Part shown: positions 1 to 10,203 of the stretch, piece by piece
How the letters are laid out: every line of letters begins with the position of its first letter
Position numbering within the stretch: the first letter of the stretch is position 1
Source: Priestia taiwanensis
Lineage (GTDB): Bacteria; Bacillota; Bacilli; Bacillales; Bacillaceae_G
Direction: 5' to 3'
Length of the DNA stretch: 64,000 bases
NCBI RefSeq assembly: GCF_014638355.1
Contig: NZ_BMFK01000001.1
Span: 124,001 to 188,000 of the forward strand
The notes under the pieces: model-generated
What the model was told of the DNA's origin: nothing
Databases searched by the model: none
Seen by the model: the letters and a program-made list of their open reading frames with translations, nothing else
Program-made: the position numbers and the translations under genes

Positions 1-2
1 AC

Positions 3-3000
3 TTGCCAGTGAACACAGAAGAAGTGTCTACTCTACTAGCGCAAGGAAAGCGTGAAGAAGCATTCCGTAAGCTATTAGTAGCACAGTGTAACGAATTAAA
101 TGAGATCATGCCATTTTTATTTGAAAAAGTATCGGATTATACAGAGCTTCTATTACCAGAGTCTTTATTGCATGCTGATTCGTTGATTAATAAGTTAGGA
201 AAAGAAGTAGAAGATGAGAACTTTGAACATGTAGAAGTAATTGGTTGGTTATATCAATACTATATTTCTGAGAAGAAAGATGAAGTGTTCGCAGGATTAA
301 AGAAAAACAAGAAAATCACAAAAGAAAACATTCCAGCTGCTACTCAGTTATTTACACCGCATTGGATTGTACGTTATATGGTAGAGAACTCTCTTGGCCA
401 TATGTGGTTAGAATCTCATCCAGAATCAGAATTAAAAACAGACATGAAATACTATGTAGAGCCAGCAGAACAAGAAGCAGAAGTACAGGCGAAATTAGAA
501 GAGTTGCGTAATCCGAATCTGTCTCCAGAGGAAATTACTATTATGGACCCGGCATGTGGTTCAGGGCATATTTTAGTATATGCGTTTGACGTATTATACA
601 AGATTTATGAAGAACGTGGATATCCAACAAAGGAAATTCCAGCATTGATTTTAGAGAAGAATTTGTACGGAATAGATATTGACGATCGTGCAGCACAATT
701 AGCTTCATTTGCATTAATGATGAAAGCACGTGAGAAGACAAAACGTATTTTCCGTAATGTTCCGAAGTTGAATGTAATTTCTATTCAAGAATCGAATGGA
801 ATCTTAATTGAACAAGCAGCAGATTTAATTGGCGAAACTGAGGATGAGAAAAAAGGGGCAAAAGAGCTACTTACTACTTTTATTGATGCGAAAAGTCTGG
901 GTTCAATTCTTCAACCTGAGAAAGTGGAATTTGATAAGTATCTTAATAGAATTCGGGAACTACAGGAAACCGGAGAGCGTGATTTGGAGAATTTTGAGGT
1001 TTATGAGCAGTTAGAACAAATTAGTAAATTTATTATTCAAGCTAAAATACTTGCTGGTGAATATGATGTGGTTATTACAAATCCACCATATATGGGTTTT
1101 AAAGGGATGGATGCTAAATTATCTGAATATGTAAAAAGAAATTTTAGTGATTCGAAAGCAGACCTGTTTTCTGTTTTTATGGAAAGAGGAAATATTTTCA
1201 CTAAGTATCTTGGTTATCATTGTGAGATAAATCAGCAATCATGGATGTTTTTAGGTAGTTATAAGGGGATTCGTAGTAAATTATTATCAACGATGTTTCT
1301 TCAATCTATGTTACATTTAGGACCTAGGACCTTTGAAGAAATTGGTGGAGAAGTTGTTCAAAGTACAGCATTTATATTAAGAAAAAATGATATAAAAAGT
1401 CAATATGGTAAATATTATCGTTTAATTGATTATAATCATACTGAATTAAAAGAGGAGGCTTTTTTAAATAAAAATAATGAATATTTAGTAAAACAAGATA
1501 AATTTAGTATTATTTCAGGATCTCCTATATCTTATTGGGCAACTGATCAAATATATTCATTATTTCTGAATAAGGAAAAATTATCCGAGTATGCTTCTGC
1601 AAAAAAAGGTTCTTTTACTGGTGATAATGATAAGTTTTTACGTTTATGGTACGAAACAGATATTAGAAGTATAGGTTTTAATTTTAAGAATAGAGATGAA
1701 GCAAAAAAATCTACTAAACATTGGTTTCCATATAATAAAGGAGGAGGGTTTAGGCGTTGGTATGGAAATTTTGAATATGTGATTAACTGGTATAATGATG
1801 GAGAAGAATTATTTAAATTTGATAAATCTGGTATACGAAACCCAGATTATTTCTTTAAAGAGTGTATTACATGGTCTGATTTGTCTACTAACTTATTTAG
1901 TGGTAGGTATGTTCCAGAGGGTTTTATATTTGATTCAACAGGACCAAGTATGTTTTTATATGAATTGAAAAATAAGTATAGCTTACTAGCATGTGTTAAT
2001 AGTAGACCGTTTCAATATTTAACTGATTTTGTTCTAACAGGTTTGCATTATACAAGTGGTGTGCTTAATGATATTCCGATATATCTTTCGGAGGATATTA
2101 ATCATATTAACTTGAGTAAACAAAATAAATCGATTTCTAAAAATGAATGGGATTCTTATGAAGTGTCTTGGGAGTTTAAAGGGCATCCGTTTCTGGAATA
2201 TAGTAAAGAAAGTTTATTAGAGAATTGTTATAAAATGTGGGAGGAATATGCCGAAAGTAAATTCCGCCAACTCCAACAAAACGAAGAAAAACTAAACAAA
2301 ATCTTCATTGAATTATATGGCTTACAAGATGAACTAACACCAGAAGTACCTGATAAAGAAGTAACAATTCGTCGTGCTGATCGAGTTCGTGATGCGAAAT
2401 CATTCTTATCTTACTGCATCGGTCTAATGATGGGGCGTTATTCGTTAGATGTAGAAGGCTTAGCTTATGCTGGTGGCGAGTGGGATGAGAGTAAATATAA
2501 GACGTTCCAGCCTGATCATGATGGAATTATTCCATTAACGGATACGGAGTATTTTGAAGATGATGTTGTAAGTCGCTTGCAAGATCTGTTAGTGCTTATG
2601 TTTGGACAAGATACACTTGCAGAGAACCTTCGTTGGTTAGCAGAATCATTAACAATGAAGAATAATGAAACACCTGTTGAGCGTTTACGTCGTTATTTCT
2701 TTGATGAGTTTTATGCAGATCATTGTAAGATTTATCAAAAGCGTCCGATTTATTGGATGGCTGATTCCGGTAAGAAGAAAGGTTTCCGTGCATTATTCTA
2801 CTTACACCGCTATACGCCAGAAACATTAGCGACAATGCGTTTCTCGTATGTACAGAACTTACAAGAGAAATTAAGCCAAGAGAAAAAGCGTCTTGAGCAA
2901 GATCTTACAAATCCAGAGTTAACAACTACGATGAAAAAACGTTATGAAAAACAGTTAACAGCAATTAAAGCACAGCAAGAAGAGCTAATCGACTTCGATA

Positions 3001-3104
3001 AAAATTTAGCAGAGCTTGCGAATCAGCGTATTGCCCTTGATTTAGATGACGGGGTAGTTGTAAACTACAAGAAGTTAGAAGATGTGCTTGCAAAGATTAA
3101 ATAA
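3..3104 (+). CDS. pglX: BREX adenine-specific DNA methyltransferase PglX/BrxX (5' truncated by window)
   Basis: This is the host-DNA adenine methylase of a BREX phage-defence system, which marks self DNA at a short non-palindromic site. About 1033 codons are visible. The frame is open to the window edge and family members run to about 1200 residues, so roughly 150 N-terminal residues lie outside. SAM-binding motif I (DPACGSG) starts near visible residue 182 and the catalytic NPPY is at 360-363. A coiled, charged C-terminus follows. The middle (about 1030-2250) is much more AT-rich than either flank and probably holds the target-recognition domain. pglZ follows after 115 bp. The family call is strong; the exact BREX subtype is not settled. 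Confidence 0.93.
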   Translation: MPVNTEEVSTLLAQGKREEAFRKLLVAQCNELNEIMPFLFEKVSDYTELLLPESLLHADSLINKLGKEVEDENFEHVEVIGWLYQYYISEKKDEVFAGLKKNKKITKENIPAATQLFTPHWIVRYMVENSLGHMWLESHPESELKTDMKYYVEPAEQEAEVQAKLEELRNPNLSPEEITIMDPACGSGHILVYAFDVLYKIYEERGYPTKEIPALILEKNLYGIDIDDRAAQLASFALMMKAREKTKRIFRNVPKLNVISIQESNGILIEQAADLIGETEDEKKGAKELLTTFIDAKSLGSILQPEKVEFDKYLNRIRELQETGERDLENFEVYEQLEQISKFIIQAKILAGEYDVVITNPPYMGFKGMDAKLSEYVKRNFSDSKADLFSVFMERGNIFTKYLGYHCEINQQSWMFLGSYKGIRSKLLSTMFLQSMLHLGPRTFEEIGGEVVQSTAFILRKNDIKSQYGKYYRLIDYNHTELKEEAFLNKNNEYLVKQDKFSIISGSPISYWATDQIYSLFLNKEKLSEYASAKKGSFTGDNDKFLRLWYETDIRSIGFNFKNRDEAKKSTKHWFPYNKGGGFRRWYGNFEYVINWYNDGEELFKFDKSGIRNPDYFFKECITWSDLSTNLFSGRYVPEGFIFDSTGPSMFLYELKNKYSLLACVNSRPFQYLTDFVLTGLHYTSGVLNDIPIYLSEDINHINLSKQNKSISKNEWDSYEVSWEFKGHPFLEYSKESLLENCYKMWEEYAESKFRQLQQNEEKLNKIFIELYGLQDELTPEVPDKEVTIRRADRVRDAKSFLSYCIGLMMGRYSLDVEGLAYAGGEWDESKYKTFQPDHDGIIPLTDTEYFEDDVVSRLQDLLVLMFGQDTLAENLRWLAESLTMKNNETPVERLRRYFFDEFYADHCKIYQKRPIYWMADSGKKKGFRALFYLHRYTPETLATMRFSYVQNLQEKLSQEKKRLEQDLTNPELTTTMKKRYEKQLTAIKAQQEELIDFDKNLAELANQRIALDLDDGVVVNYKKLEDVLAKIK

Positions 3105-3112
3105 TTGTTAGA

Positions 3113-3142
3113 ATGGATAGGGTGTATACTCTATCCATTTTT
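3113..3142 (+). terminator. Hairpin after pglX
   Basis: ATGGATAG and CTATCCAT form an 8-bp stem around a 10-nt loop, followed by TTTTAC. It looks like a weak intrinsic terminator or a processing hairpin between pglX and pglZ. A separate pglZ promoter was not clearly seen. Confidence 0.5.
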
Positions 3143-3219
3143 ACTACATGTTGTTTACAATCATCTGCTTCTCTTATATTCTAAGAGTGGATAATAAGTT
3201 TAGTGAGGTTTGATAATAG

Positions 3220-5766
3220 ATGAATATTATAGAGGAGTTACGTCGGCTGTTTTCTAAGCAGCAAGAAGAGAATAATGGAGCGACTCGTTCTTTAGTGTTT
3301 TGGTATGATGCACAGAGTAATGATCGTAATATACTTGAAATAGAAGAGGTATTGAAGCAAGAGGATATTTCTATCCATTATTTAGATAAAGACAATGCTT
3401 TCCGTACGAAGGTTTTATTAGAGAAGGAAGATACGGATCATTCTTATTTAATTTATGCGCCGTTTGCGAAGCCAGCAGATCGTGAGAACTTTTTATTAGA
3501 TATGTTGTTGTATAGTGGTGATTATGGGGAGTTCCAAGCGGATGAGATTGCAATTCGTATGAAGGAGTTGCGTTTAGATCATCTGGCGATTCGTTCTTTC
3601 TTAGAAGAACATACAAAGTTCTTTGAGAATAAGCAACGTGTTACGAAGTTTCAAAAGTTATTGCCGAACAAGGCAACGATGGAGCAAGTGCAACAAACGA
3701 TGTTGGCTGTATTATGTCATGCGAAAAGCATCACGCCACAAGATATACTAAAAAGCGTTGTAGTAAGTGGAAATCTTTCTGATGCGAATGAAGTTCTTAG
3801 TCAAGTTGATAAGTATTTAGATAGAGGTGTATTTTATACATTTGTTGAAGAATATTTCGGCATTTCTCCGAAAGAGGAGCATCGCTTAGCTAACATTATT
3901 GAGACAATTATTTTCCAACATTATGTTGCGTATGTAGATGAGAAAATACTTACGCATACACATAAGTCTACAGTTCCAAATACGTGTAAGGTATTTGTAG
4001 AGGATTGGCTAAAGTCTGAGGATCGAGGTTCGTTAGAGAAAATATTAGATATGCTGGGGCAAAAATGGAATGTGGCGCAAGTAATCGATCAGCATACATA
4101 TGAAGCATTCCTTCGTTGTGATACGTTTGCGGTAATAGAGCGTACGATTTTACATGTCTTGCATGAACTTCTGTTGAAGGAGACGGTTGTTGTTGCGGAA
4201 TGGAAGAGTATTTTATCAGAACGCAGTAAGAGTTACTGGTATAAGACGCGTTTTCATAAAGAGTACGAATTAATAGAGAAGGCGTTGCGTGTATATGAGT
4301 GGAGAGAAGTGTTTGAGCGTGATGGTGCACCGAAAGATGAAAAAACATGGATTACAGCTTATACAGATAAGTACTATAACATCGATCAGGCATATCGCCA
4401 TTTCTACTTGTATTTTATAAGCGAACCGTCATTAGATACGTATCGTGAGTTAATGGAAAGATTAACATTTTGGTACGAAAATCACTATTTAGTCGAGTTA
4501 AGTCGTTACACGGATGAAATAGTAGAGACGAAGTTAAAGGGAAATTGGGCTATTTCTGATGTAATGCAGCAGAAGAATTTCTATCGTTATATGATTCGTC
4601 CTTTAGTAGAGGGATCAAGAGAGCGTATTTTTGTCATTATTTCAGATGCGCTTCGTTATGAAATAGGACAAGAACTGACAAACAGTTTTAGTCAACGTTT
4701 GAATACAGAAGTGACTTTAAGGCCAATGCAAGCTTCACTTCCGACTTATACGCAATTAGGGATGGCATCTTTGTTACCAGGTAAGGTCACTGATATTGCA
4801 GAAGATGGTACGGTATATGTTAATGAGCTTTCTACGAAAGGGTTAAAAAATCGTAATAAGGTTTTACAGTTTGCCGAGCCGGATGCTGTGACACTGAAAA
4901 TGGATGAGTTTATTGGATTAAGTAAAGAAGATGGATTAAGTTTCGTTAAAGGGAAACGTGTTGTGTACTTATATCATGATAATATTGATGCGATTGGTGA
5001 TTCTAGCAAGACAGAGAATTATACATACGAAGCGGTAGCAAGTACGATAGAGCATGTGAAGAATGCAGTTCGTAAGTTAACTGGAACGTATGAGGCTGGG
5101 CGAATCTTCATTACGAGTGATCATGGTTTCTTATATCAGTCTTCACAAGTAGAGAAGTATCAAAAGGTAGATAGTATGCAAGGAAACATATTCGATAGTA
5201 ATCGTCGTTTTGCGATAGGAAAGAATTTAATGGTACCAGATGGGACGGTTAACGTGTCTCTTAACTATGTAGGATTAGAATATGAAGCTGTTATCGCGAA
5301 AGGTTTGAATCGTTTTACTGCAGGTGGTGGCATGCGATTTGTTCATGGCGGTGCGATGCCACAGGAATGTATCGTTCCTCTTATTGAATATCGTCAAGCA
5401 AAAGGGAAAGCAAGGAAAACAGAAAAAGAGCTTGTACATGTTCGTGTAGCTTCTATTCAAAAGGCAATTACGAGTTATCAATTTACGGTGCCGTTCTTCC
5501 AAGAGGAGAAAGTGTCGAAGGAAGTATATGCAAGAACATTACGAGCGGCATTTTATCGTAATAATGAGCGTATTTCAAATGAATTAACAATTACATTTGA
5601 TTCACAAGGGGAGGTAGCAGAGCGTCAAACGGATGCTGTGTTCCATCTTCTTGAAGATCGTTATAAAACGGGTGATGTATGTATTCTACGTTTAGAAGAT
5701 GTGTCAGGCCGTACGACAGAAATGTATAAAGAAGAAGAGTTTGAATTGAAGTTATATAGTATTTAA
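3220..5766 (+). CDS. pglZ: BREX PglZ, alkaline-phosphatase-fold protein
   Basis: PglZ is the signature protein of BREX systems, a large protein with an alkaline-phosphatase-superfamily domain that works with PglX and BrxC. The 848-residue length fits type A PglZ. The metal-binding core is visible: IISDALRYE with Asp at about 476, and TSDHGF with Asp634 and His635. A helical N-terminal half precedes it. The ATG at 3220 is preceded by GTGAGG. It follows pglX on the same strand and is followed by a terminator, so the helicase behind it may be transcribed separately. Its role in restriction is established genetically for the family; the substrate is unknown. Confidence 0.93.
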   Translation: MNIIEELRRLFSKQQEENNGATRSLVFWYDAQSNDRNILEIEEVLKQEDISIHYLDKDNAFRTKVLLEKEDTDHSYLIYAPFAKPADRENFLLDMLLYSGDYGEFQADEIAIRMKELRLDHLAIRSFLEEHTKFFENKQRVTKFQKLLPNKATMEQVQQTMLAVLCHAKSITPQDILKSVVVSGNLSDANEVLSQVDKYLDRGVFYTFVEEYFGISPKEEHRLANIIETIIFQHYVAYVDEKILTHTHKSTVPNTCKVFVEDWLKSEDRGSLEKILDMLGQKWNVAQVIDQHTYEAFLRCDTFAVIERTILHVLHELLLKETVVVAEWKSILSERSKSYWYKTRFHKEYELIEKALRVYEWREVFERDGAPKDEKTWITAYTDKYYNIDQAYRHFYLYFISEPSLDTYRELMERLTFWYENHYLVELSRYTDEIVETKLKGNWAISDVMQQKNFYRYMIRPLVEGSRERIFVIISDALRYEIGQELTNSFSQRLNTEVTLRPMQASLPTYTQLGMASLLPGKVTDIAEDGTVYVNELSTKGLKNRNKVLQFAEPDAVTLKMDEFIGLSKEDGLSFVKGKRVVYLYHDNIDAIGDSSKTENYTYEAVASTIEHVKNAVRKLTGTYEAGRIFITSDHGFLYQSSQVEKYQKVDSMQGNIFDSNRRFAIGKNLMVPDGTVNVSLNYVGLEYEAVIAKGLNRFTAGGGMRFVHGGAMPQECIVPLIEYRQAKGKARKTEKELVHVRVASIQKAITSYQFTVPFFQEEKVSKEVYARTLRAAFYRNNERISNELTITFDSQGEVAERQTDAVFHLLEDRYKTGDVCILRLEDVSGRTTEMYKEEEFELKLYSI

Positions 5767-5774
5767 TAGGAGAT

Positions 5775-5817
5775 AGGCTGTCCAGTTGTTTTTGTATTGG
5801 AGAGCCTTTTCCTTTTG
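5775..5817 (+). terminator. Terminator after pglZ
   Basis: AGGCTGTCCA and TGGAGAGCCT pair (one internal G/G mismatch) and are followed by TTTTCCTTTT. This is a convincing intrinsic terminator between pglZ and the helicase gene. Confidence 0.7.
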
Positions 5818-5854
5818 CTATAATGAAAGAAGTATGATCGCTAGGAGGAGTTAG

Positions 5855-8800
5855 ATGTTACAAGTTGGCGACGTTGTGAAAGGGCCGTTATGGCCAGAAA
5901 TAGTTGAAATAAAAAAGTGTGAAGATATTCAAGGTAGTATGTACCGTGTGGAGGCATTTGGGAAAGACAGTAATCAGTATTATCAAGTTATTGTACTACC
6001 GGAGCAATTGCAGTCGATCGAAAGATTAAATGCTTCTCAAAAGAGATATTTATCGCCAAATCAACTACAGCGATACATGTTGTATAAGGAATTGTTAATT
6101 GATCGGAAGTTTTCCAAGTCGCGTGCACTTGGAAATAAAAATGTACTTCCTTTGCCGCACCAAATTGAAGCAGTATACGGTAGGATGTTGCAAGTACCAA
6201 CTGTACGTTTTTTACTTGCGGATGATCCAGGAGCAGGGAAAACAATTATGGCAGGTATGCTTATTCGCGAATTAAAAGCGAGGAGAAGTGCAGATCGAAT
6301 TTTAATTCTCGTTCCGCCTCTCGTATTAAAGCAATGGCAGCAAGAATTATATGAGAAATTTGGAGAGGAATTTACGATTGTTACGCGCCATACGTTGAAA
6401 GAATATAGTGGCAGAAATCCATTCATTGAACAAAACTGTATTCTAACCTCTCTTTACTGGGCGGCACGAGATGAGATTAAGAGTCTTATTATGGAGGCTG
6501 ATTTTGATTTAGTAATTGTCGACGAAGCACATAAGATGGCTGCTTATACAACAGGAAGTAAACAGAAGAAGACAAAACGAACGAAAATATATCAGCTAGG
6601 AGAAGCGATTCTTCGTCATAGTGAACATGCACTACTATTAACGGCAACACCTCATAAAGGAGATGTAGAAAATTTCCGTCACTTAATGAAGTTGATTGAC
6701 CCTGATATTTTTTCTTCGATTGGAATAAAAGAAACACTGCGTGATAAGGCAAACCCATTTATTATTCGTCGTTTAAAAGAGGGCTTGAAACATTTTGATG
6801 GTACACCGTTATTCCCAAAGCGTACGACGCAAACAATTAAGTATGATTTGTCATCGAAAGAATTAGAGCTATATGAGGCTGTCACAGAATATGTGAAAGT
6901 TCATTTTAACCGAGCGAAGAATCGAGGGAATAATAGTACTGCTTTTGCGATGATGCTGTTGCAGCGTCGTTTGAGTTCTTCTATCGAAGCAGTGTACTTG
7001 TCATTAGTTCGCCGTCATGAAAGGCTTGTAGCATTGTTGGAAGAAATGAAGTTGAAACAGCCGAGTGAATTTGAGGATATAGATGACTATGAAGAATCTA
7101 CGTTAGAAGAACAAGAGCTGTATGAGGAAAATAGTGAGCATAGTATAGATGCTATTGATCCACACGAACTAGAAGTGGAAATTATGGAGCTAGAACAGCT
7201 AATTAGTTTTTCTAGTTATATTCGACAAAACTATGTTGAACGAAAATATATAGAGTTAGAAAATACGTTGTTTGGTTCAGATGGATTATTACAAAAAGGA
7301 GAAAAGATCCTTATTTTTACGGAATCTACAGATACATTGAATTATTTGGAAGAACGTCTAGCAGCACATGGATTACAACTTGCAAAAATTGTAGGAAAGT
7401 ATTCGATGGATGAGAGAAGAAGACAAGTAGAGCTGTTCCGAAACGAATATCCAATCATGCTTGCGACAGATGCAGGTGGTGAATCAATCAACTTGCAATT
7501 TTGTAATCAAATGGTGAACTACGATATTCCGTGGAATCCAAATAAGCTAGAGCAACGCATGGGACGTATTCACCGTATTGGCCAGCAAAACGAAGTGTTT
7601 GTATTTAACTTAGTTGCTGGGAATACACGTGAAGGAGATGTACTGTATACACTTTTAGCTAAGATGGGGAAAATGAAAGATGACTTAGGCCATGATCTTG
7701 TATATGACTTTATAGGTGACCGCTTAGAAGATCGAATGACGGATTTACCAACGCTTATGCAACATGCTGTTCTTCATCGTGAGCGATTGGAAGATATAAA
7801 GAGAGATATGGATCAGACGCTATCCGAGGAGTACCAAGAGTTACTTCGAATAGCGCAAGAAGAACGTCTCGCCATGGATAGTATTGATTTACCTGGTATG
7901 CAGAGAGAACAATATGAAATGACGCTTCAAAAGGTCCCTGCACGTGTATATGCAGAGTTTGTGGCAGGAACATTGAGTGATCATCGAGTGAGAGTCCATA
8001 CATCACAACATGATGAGATGTATCGGATTGAACGTATTCCAAAGTCTATTCGAGAATTCGCTAGGTCGAATCGTATTACATTGAAAAACAAGGAAGACTC
8101 GTATCGTTTCACAAGTAAGGAACAACGAGTAGATGATACAGCAGCGTTAATGTTAAATGATCATCCTTTGTTTACGTTATCATTGCACCTTATGAAGGAG
8201 GAAACAGCAGGATTAACAGTTCCTACATATGAGGTTTTATTCCCTATACAAGAGCGTTTAGAAGTGGATGGATACGAGGTTGGACTAACAGATGGAACTG
8301 GAAGAGAGTTAGAGAAAGACCTTGTTTATTTTGCAAAGCGTGAAAACGGCGAAGTGGTGGAGTTAGATTCTTATTGGTTATATGGTTCTTCATTTGATAC
8401 GGTACAACAAAAAGGTCAGGCAAATGAAAGTACCTTTATGCACGCAATGACTAGTAGTATAAAGAAGCGAGAAACATTTGCATTAATGAATGAGTCACAG
8501 TTAACGAAGAAAATTCAATTTTTGAGAAGGGCATTTGACTCTCAATATGAAACGACAATGAATAAGCTAGACACATATCGCAATGAGAATATAGATAATC
8601 GAAATTCAATCCTCATTAATCAGATGAAGTCACAGCTAGTAGATATTGAAGATCGTCGTCAAAGGCGCCTTCAAGAGGTAGAACGCGAGAGAAGTATTAA
8701 TATTATGCCGCCTCAGCAAGTTGTAAGTATAACTCTTCTACCAAATGGAGCATGTGAAACGCGTCTTCTTGCTAGTGATTATATGGATATGCTCCGAACA

Positions 8801-9028
8801 TATGAAGAGATAAAAGGTCGGAGAAATGTAAAGATGTATCCTAACTTATCATTAGTAGATTTTATTAGTGAAGAGAGTGATGGGAATCCTCGTTGTATCT
8901 TGCTGTATTCTCATGAAAATATCGCATTAGCTACTAAACATAGGGCTGATCTAGAAGAATTGCCATTCGATGTGTATGCATATATCATAGAAGATAAGCA
9001 AGTACTAAAAGAGTATAAATTAGTGTAA
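5855..9028 (+). CDS. SNF2/DEAH-box superfamily 2 helicase of a BREX/DISARM-like island (BrxHII/DrmD-like)
   Basis: A 1057-residue SNF2-type helicase. Walker A DDPGAGKT starts at residue 123 and the DEAH box at 223. Motif III LLLTATPH follows, and the C-terminal helicase lobe has the arginine-finger region GRIHRIGQ. A long C-terminal extension of about 450 residues has no domain I recognise. RBS AGGAGG precedes the ATG. The closest remembered relatives are the SNF2 helicases of BREX types 3 and 5 (BrxHII) and DISARM DrmD. Type 1 BREX normally has the Lon-like brxL at this position. A role in phage defence is inferred from position; RapA/HepA-like relatives are the alternative. Confidence 0.8.
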   Translation: MLQVGDVVKGPLWPEIVEIKKCEDIQGSMYRVEAFGKDSNQYYQVIVLPEQLQSIERLNASQKRYLSPNQLQRYMLYKELLIDRKFSKSRALGNKNVLPLPHQIEAVYGRMLQVPTVRFLLADDPGAGKTIMAGMLIRELKARRSADRILILVPPLVLKQWQQELYEKFGEEFTIVTRHTLKEYSGRNPFIEQNCILTSLYWAARDEIKSLIMEADFDLVIVDEAHKMAAYTTGSKQKKTKRTKIYQLGEAILRHSEHALLLTATPHKGDVENFRHLMKLIDPDIFSSIGIKETLRDKANPFIIRRLKEGLKHFDGTPLFPKRTTQTIKYDLSSKELELYEAVTEYVKVHFNRAKNRGNNSTAFAMMLLQRRLSSSIEAVYLSLVRRHERLVALLEEMKLKQPSEFEDIDDYEESTLEEQELYEENSEHSIDAIDPHELEVEIMELEQLISFSSYIRQNYVERKYIELENTLFGSDGLLQKGEKILIFTESTDTLNYLEERLAAHGLQLAKIVGKYSMDERRRQVELFRNEYPIMLATDAGGESINLQFCNQMVNYDIPWNPNKLEQRMGRIHRIGQQNEVFVFNLVAGNTREGDVLYTLLAKMGKMKDDLGHDLVYDFIGDRLEDRMTDLPTLMQHAVLHRERLEDIKRDMDQTLSEEYQELLRIAQEERLAMDSIDLPGMQREQYEMTLQKVPARVYAEFVAGTLSDHRVRVHTSQHDEMYRIERIPKSIREFARSNRITLKNKEDSYRFTSKEQRVDDTAALMLNDHPLFTLSLHLMKEETAGLTVPTYEVLFPIQERLEVDGYEVGLTDGTGRELEKDLVYFAKRENGEVVELDSYWLYGSSFDTVQQKGQANESTFMHAMTSSIKKRETFALMNESQLTKKIQFLRRAFDSQYETTMNKLDTYRNENIDNRNSILINQMKSQLVDIEDRRQRRLQEVERERSINIMPPQQVVSITLLPNGACETRLLASDYMDMLRTYEEIKGRRNVKMYPNLSLVDFISEESDGNPRCILLYSHENIALATKHRADLEELPFDVYAYIIEDKQVLKEYKLV

Positions 9029-9035
9029 ATAACTA

Positions 9036-9076
9036 TTTGAAAAAGAGGACGAATACGTTCTCTTTTTCAAATTCAT
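9036..9076 (+). terminator. Terminator after helicase gene
   Basis: TTTGAAAAAGAG and CTCTTTTTCAAA form a perfect 12-bp stem with a 12-nt loop, just before the WYL gene. It separates the helicase from the regulator. Confidence 0.65.
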
Positions 9077-9094
9077 CTACATCGGAGGCACCAC

Positions 9095-10042
9095 ATGAGC
9101 AAACTAAGCAACATCCTCCGCATGATCGAACTCCTTCATGCGAGAGGCAAAATGAAGATTAGCGAGTTAGCAGAAGAGTTAGAAGTGAAAGAGCGAATGA
9201 TTCGTATTTACCGTGATGACTTGGAGAAGGCGGGTATTTTCGTTGAGGGTGAGAAAGGGAGAAGTGGTGGTTATTCTATTGTCAACAAATCTTTCTTCCC
9301 AATTCGAAATATGTCATCGGAAGAGATGCGAGCACTTGTATTTGCAGTTGAGAAGTTAGTTTCAAAAGGTAATGTGTTGCATGCAGGAGATGCACAAGCA
9401 GCGTTAGATAAATTAAATGCCGTGCAAAAAGTTGAAATGGACAAAGATCGTTATGTGTATTTCGTCCAACGTTCGAGACCGAATTATGATGTATCAGATG
9501 AGAATCGTAAGTACGCTCAGTTACAGGAGGCATTTTCGTTAAAGAAGAAAGTAGAGATTGTGTACGAGACGAGTTCAGGGAGAGAGTCAACACGTACTAT
9601 TGAGCCATATGGTTTCGTTCATTATAATGAGTTTTTCTATTGTACAGGTCTTTGTACGAATCGGAAGGCGATGCGTACATTTAAGTTATCGCGTATGAAA
9701 CGTATTCAATTAATGAATGAAATGTATACAGTGCCTGAAGATTTCAACATTCAAACGGAGTTTCCGAAGCTAGGTATTATGAAAGAGCAGCTGGACATAG
9801 AGTTAATCATTTATCCACCGTTTTCTTTATCTGTACCCGAGTCGATTTGGGGTGAGAATCAGACGATTGAATATCTTCCAGACAAAAGTATTCGCTACCG
9901 AGCAACGATGAGTGGAAAAGAATCGGCAAAGAAGTGGATTCTTGGCATGGGGGCCTCTGTGAAAGTTATGGAGCCAATTGCACTTCGAGATGAAATAATG
10001 GAAGAAGGACGTAGATTGCTGGAGTTGTATGATACGTTTTGA
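9095..10042 (+). CDS. HTH-WYL domain transcriptional regulator
   Basis: A 315-residue regulator with an N-terminal DeoR/HTH_11 winged helix (residues about 5-60), a WYL-type ligand domain (about 150-210, with EPYGFVHYNEFFYCTG) and a C-terminal WCX-like extension. WYL proteins often accompany defence islands; BrxR is the BREX example and responds to nucleic-acid-like ligands. Here the gene lies downstream of the BREX genes rather than upstream, so regulation of the island is an inference. RBS GGAGG precedes the ATG at 9095. A 225-bp degenerate copy of its WYL segment lies at 12788-13012. Confidence 0.85.
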   Translation: MSKLSNILRMIELLHARGKMKISELAEELEVKERMIRIYRDDLEKAGIFVEGEKGRSGGYSIVNKSFFPIRNMSSEEMRALVFAVEKLVSKGNVLHAGDAQAALDKLNAVQKVEMDKDRYVYFVQRSRPNYDVSDENRKYAQLQEAFSLKKKVEIVYETSSGRESTRTIEPYGFVHYNEFFYCTGLCTNRKAMRTFKLSRMKRIQLMNEMYTVPEDFNIQTEFPKLGIMKEQLDIELIIYPPFSLSVPESIWGENQTIEYLPDKSIRYRATMSGKESAKKWILGMGASVKVMEPIALRDEIMEEGRRLLELYDTF

Positions 10043-10075
10043 TGTCAAAGTAGTCATTTATAATGATGTATAAGA

Positions 10076-10117
10076 AGCCGTCAATTGATTGCATTACAAC
10101 AATTGACGGCTGTTTTT
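10076..10117 (+). terminator. Terminator after WYL regulator
   Basis: AGCCGTCAATTG and CAATTGACGGCT form a perfect 12-bp stem with a 12-nt loop followed by GTTTTT, a textbook intrinsic terminator. Confidence 0.9.
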
Positions 10118-10203
10118 AATAGAAAAAATATAATGTGACGCTTATAGTGCCGTAATAGTTGTTATGCTAGTCATATGAAGAGATAGAGGGGAACGGTGAA
10201 GAT

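Noticed and set aside
5855..9028. DISARM system
   Set aside because: The helicase resembles DrmD, but no drmA, drmB or drmC is seen and the partners pglX and pglZ are BREX proteins.
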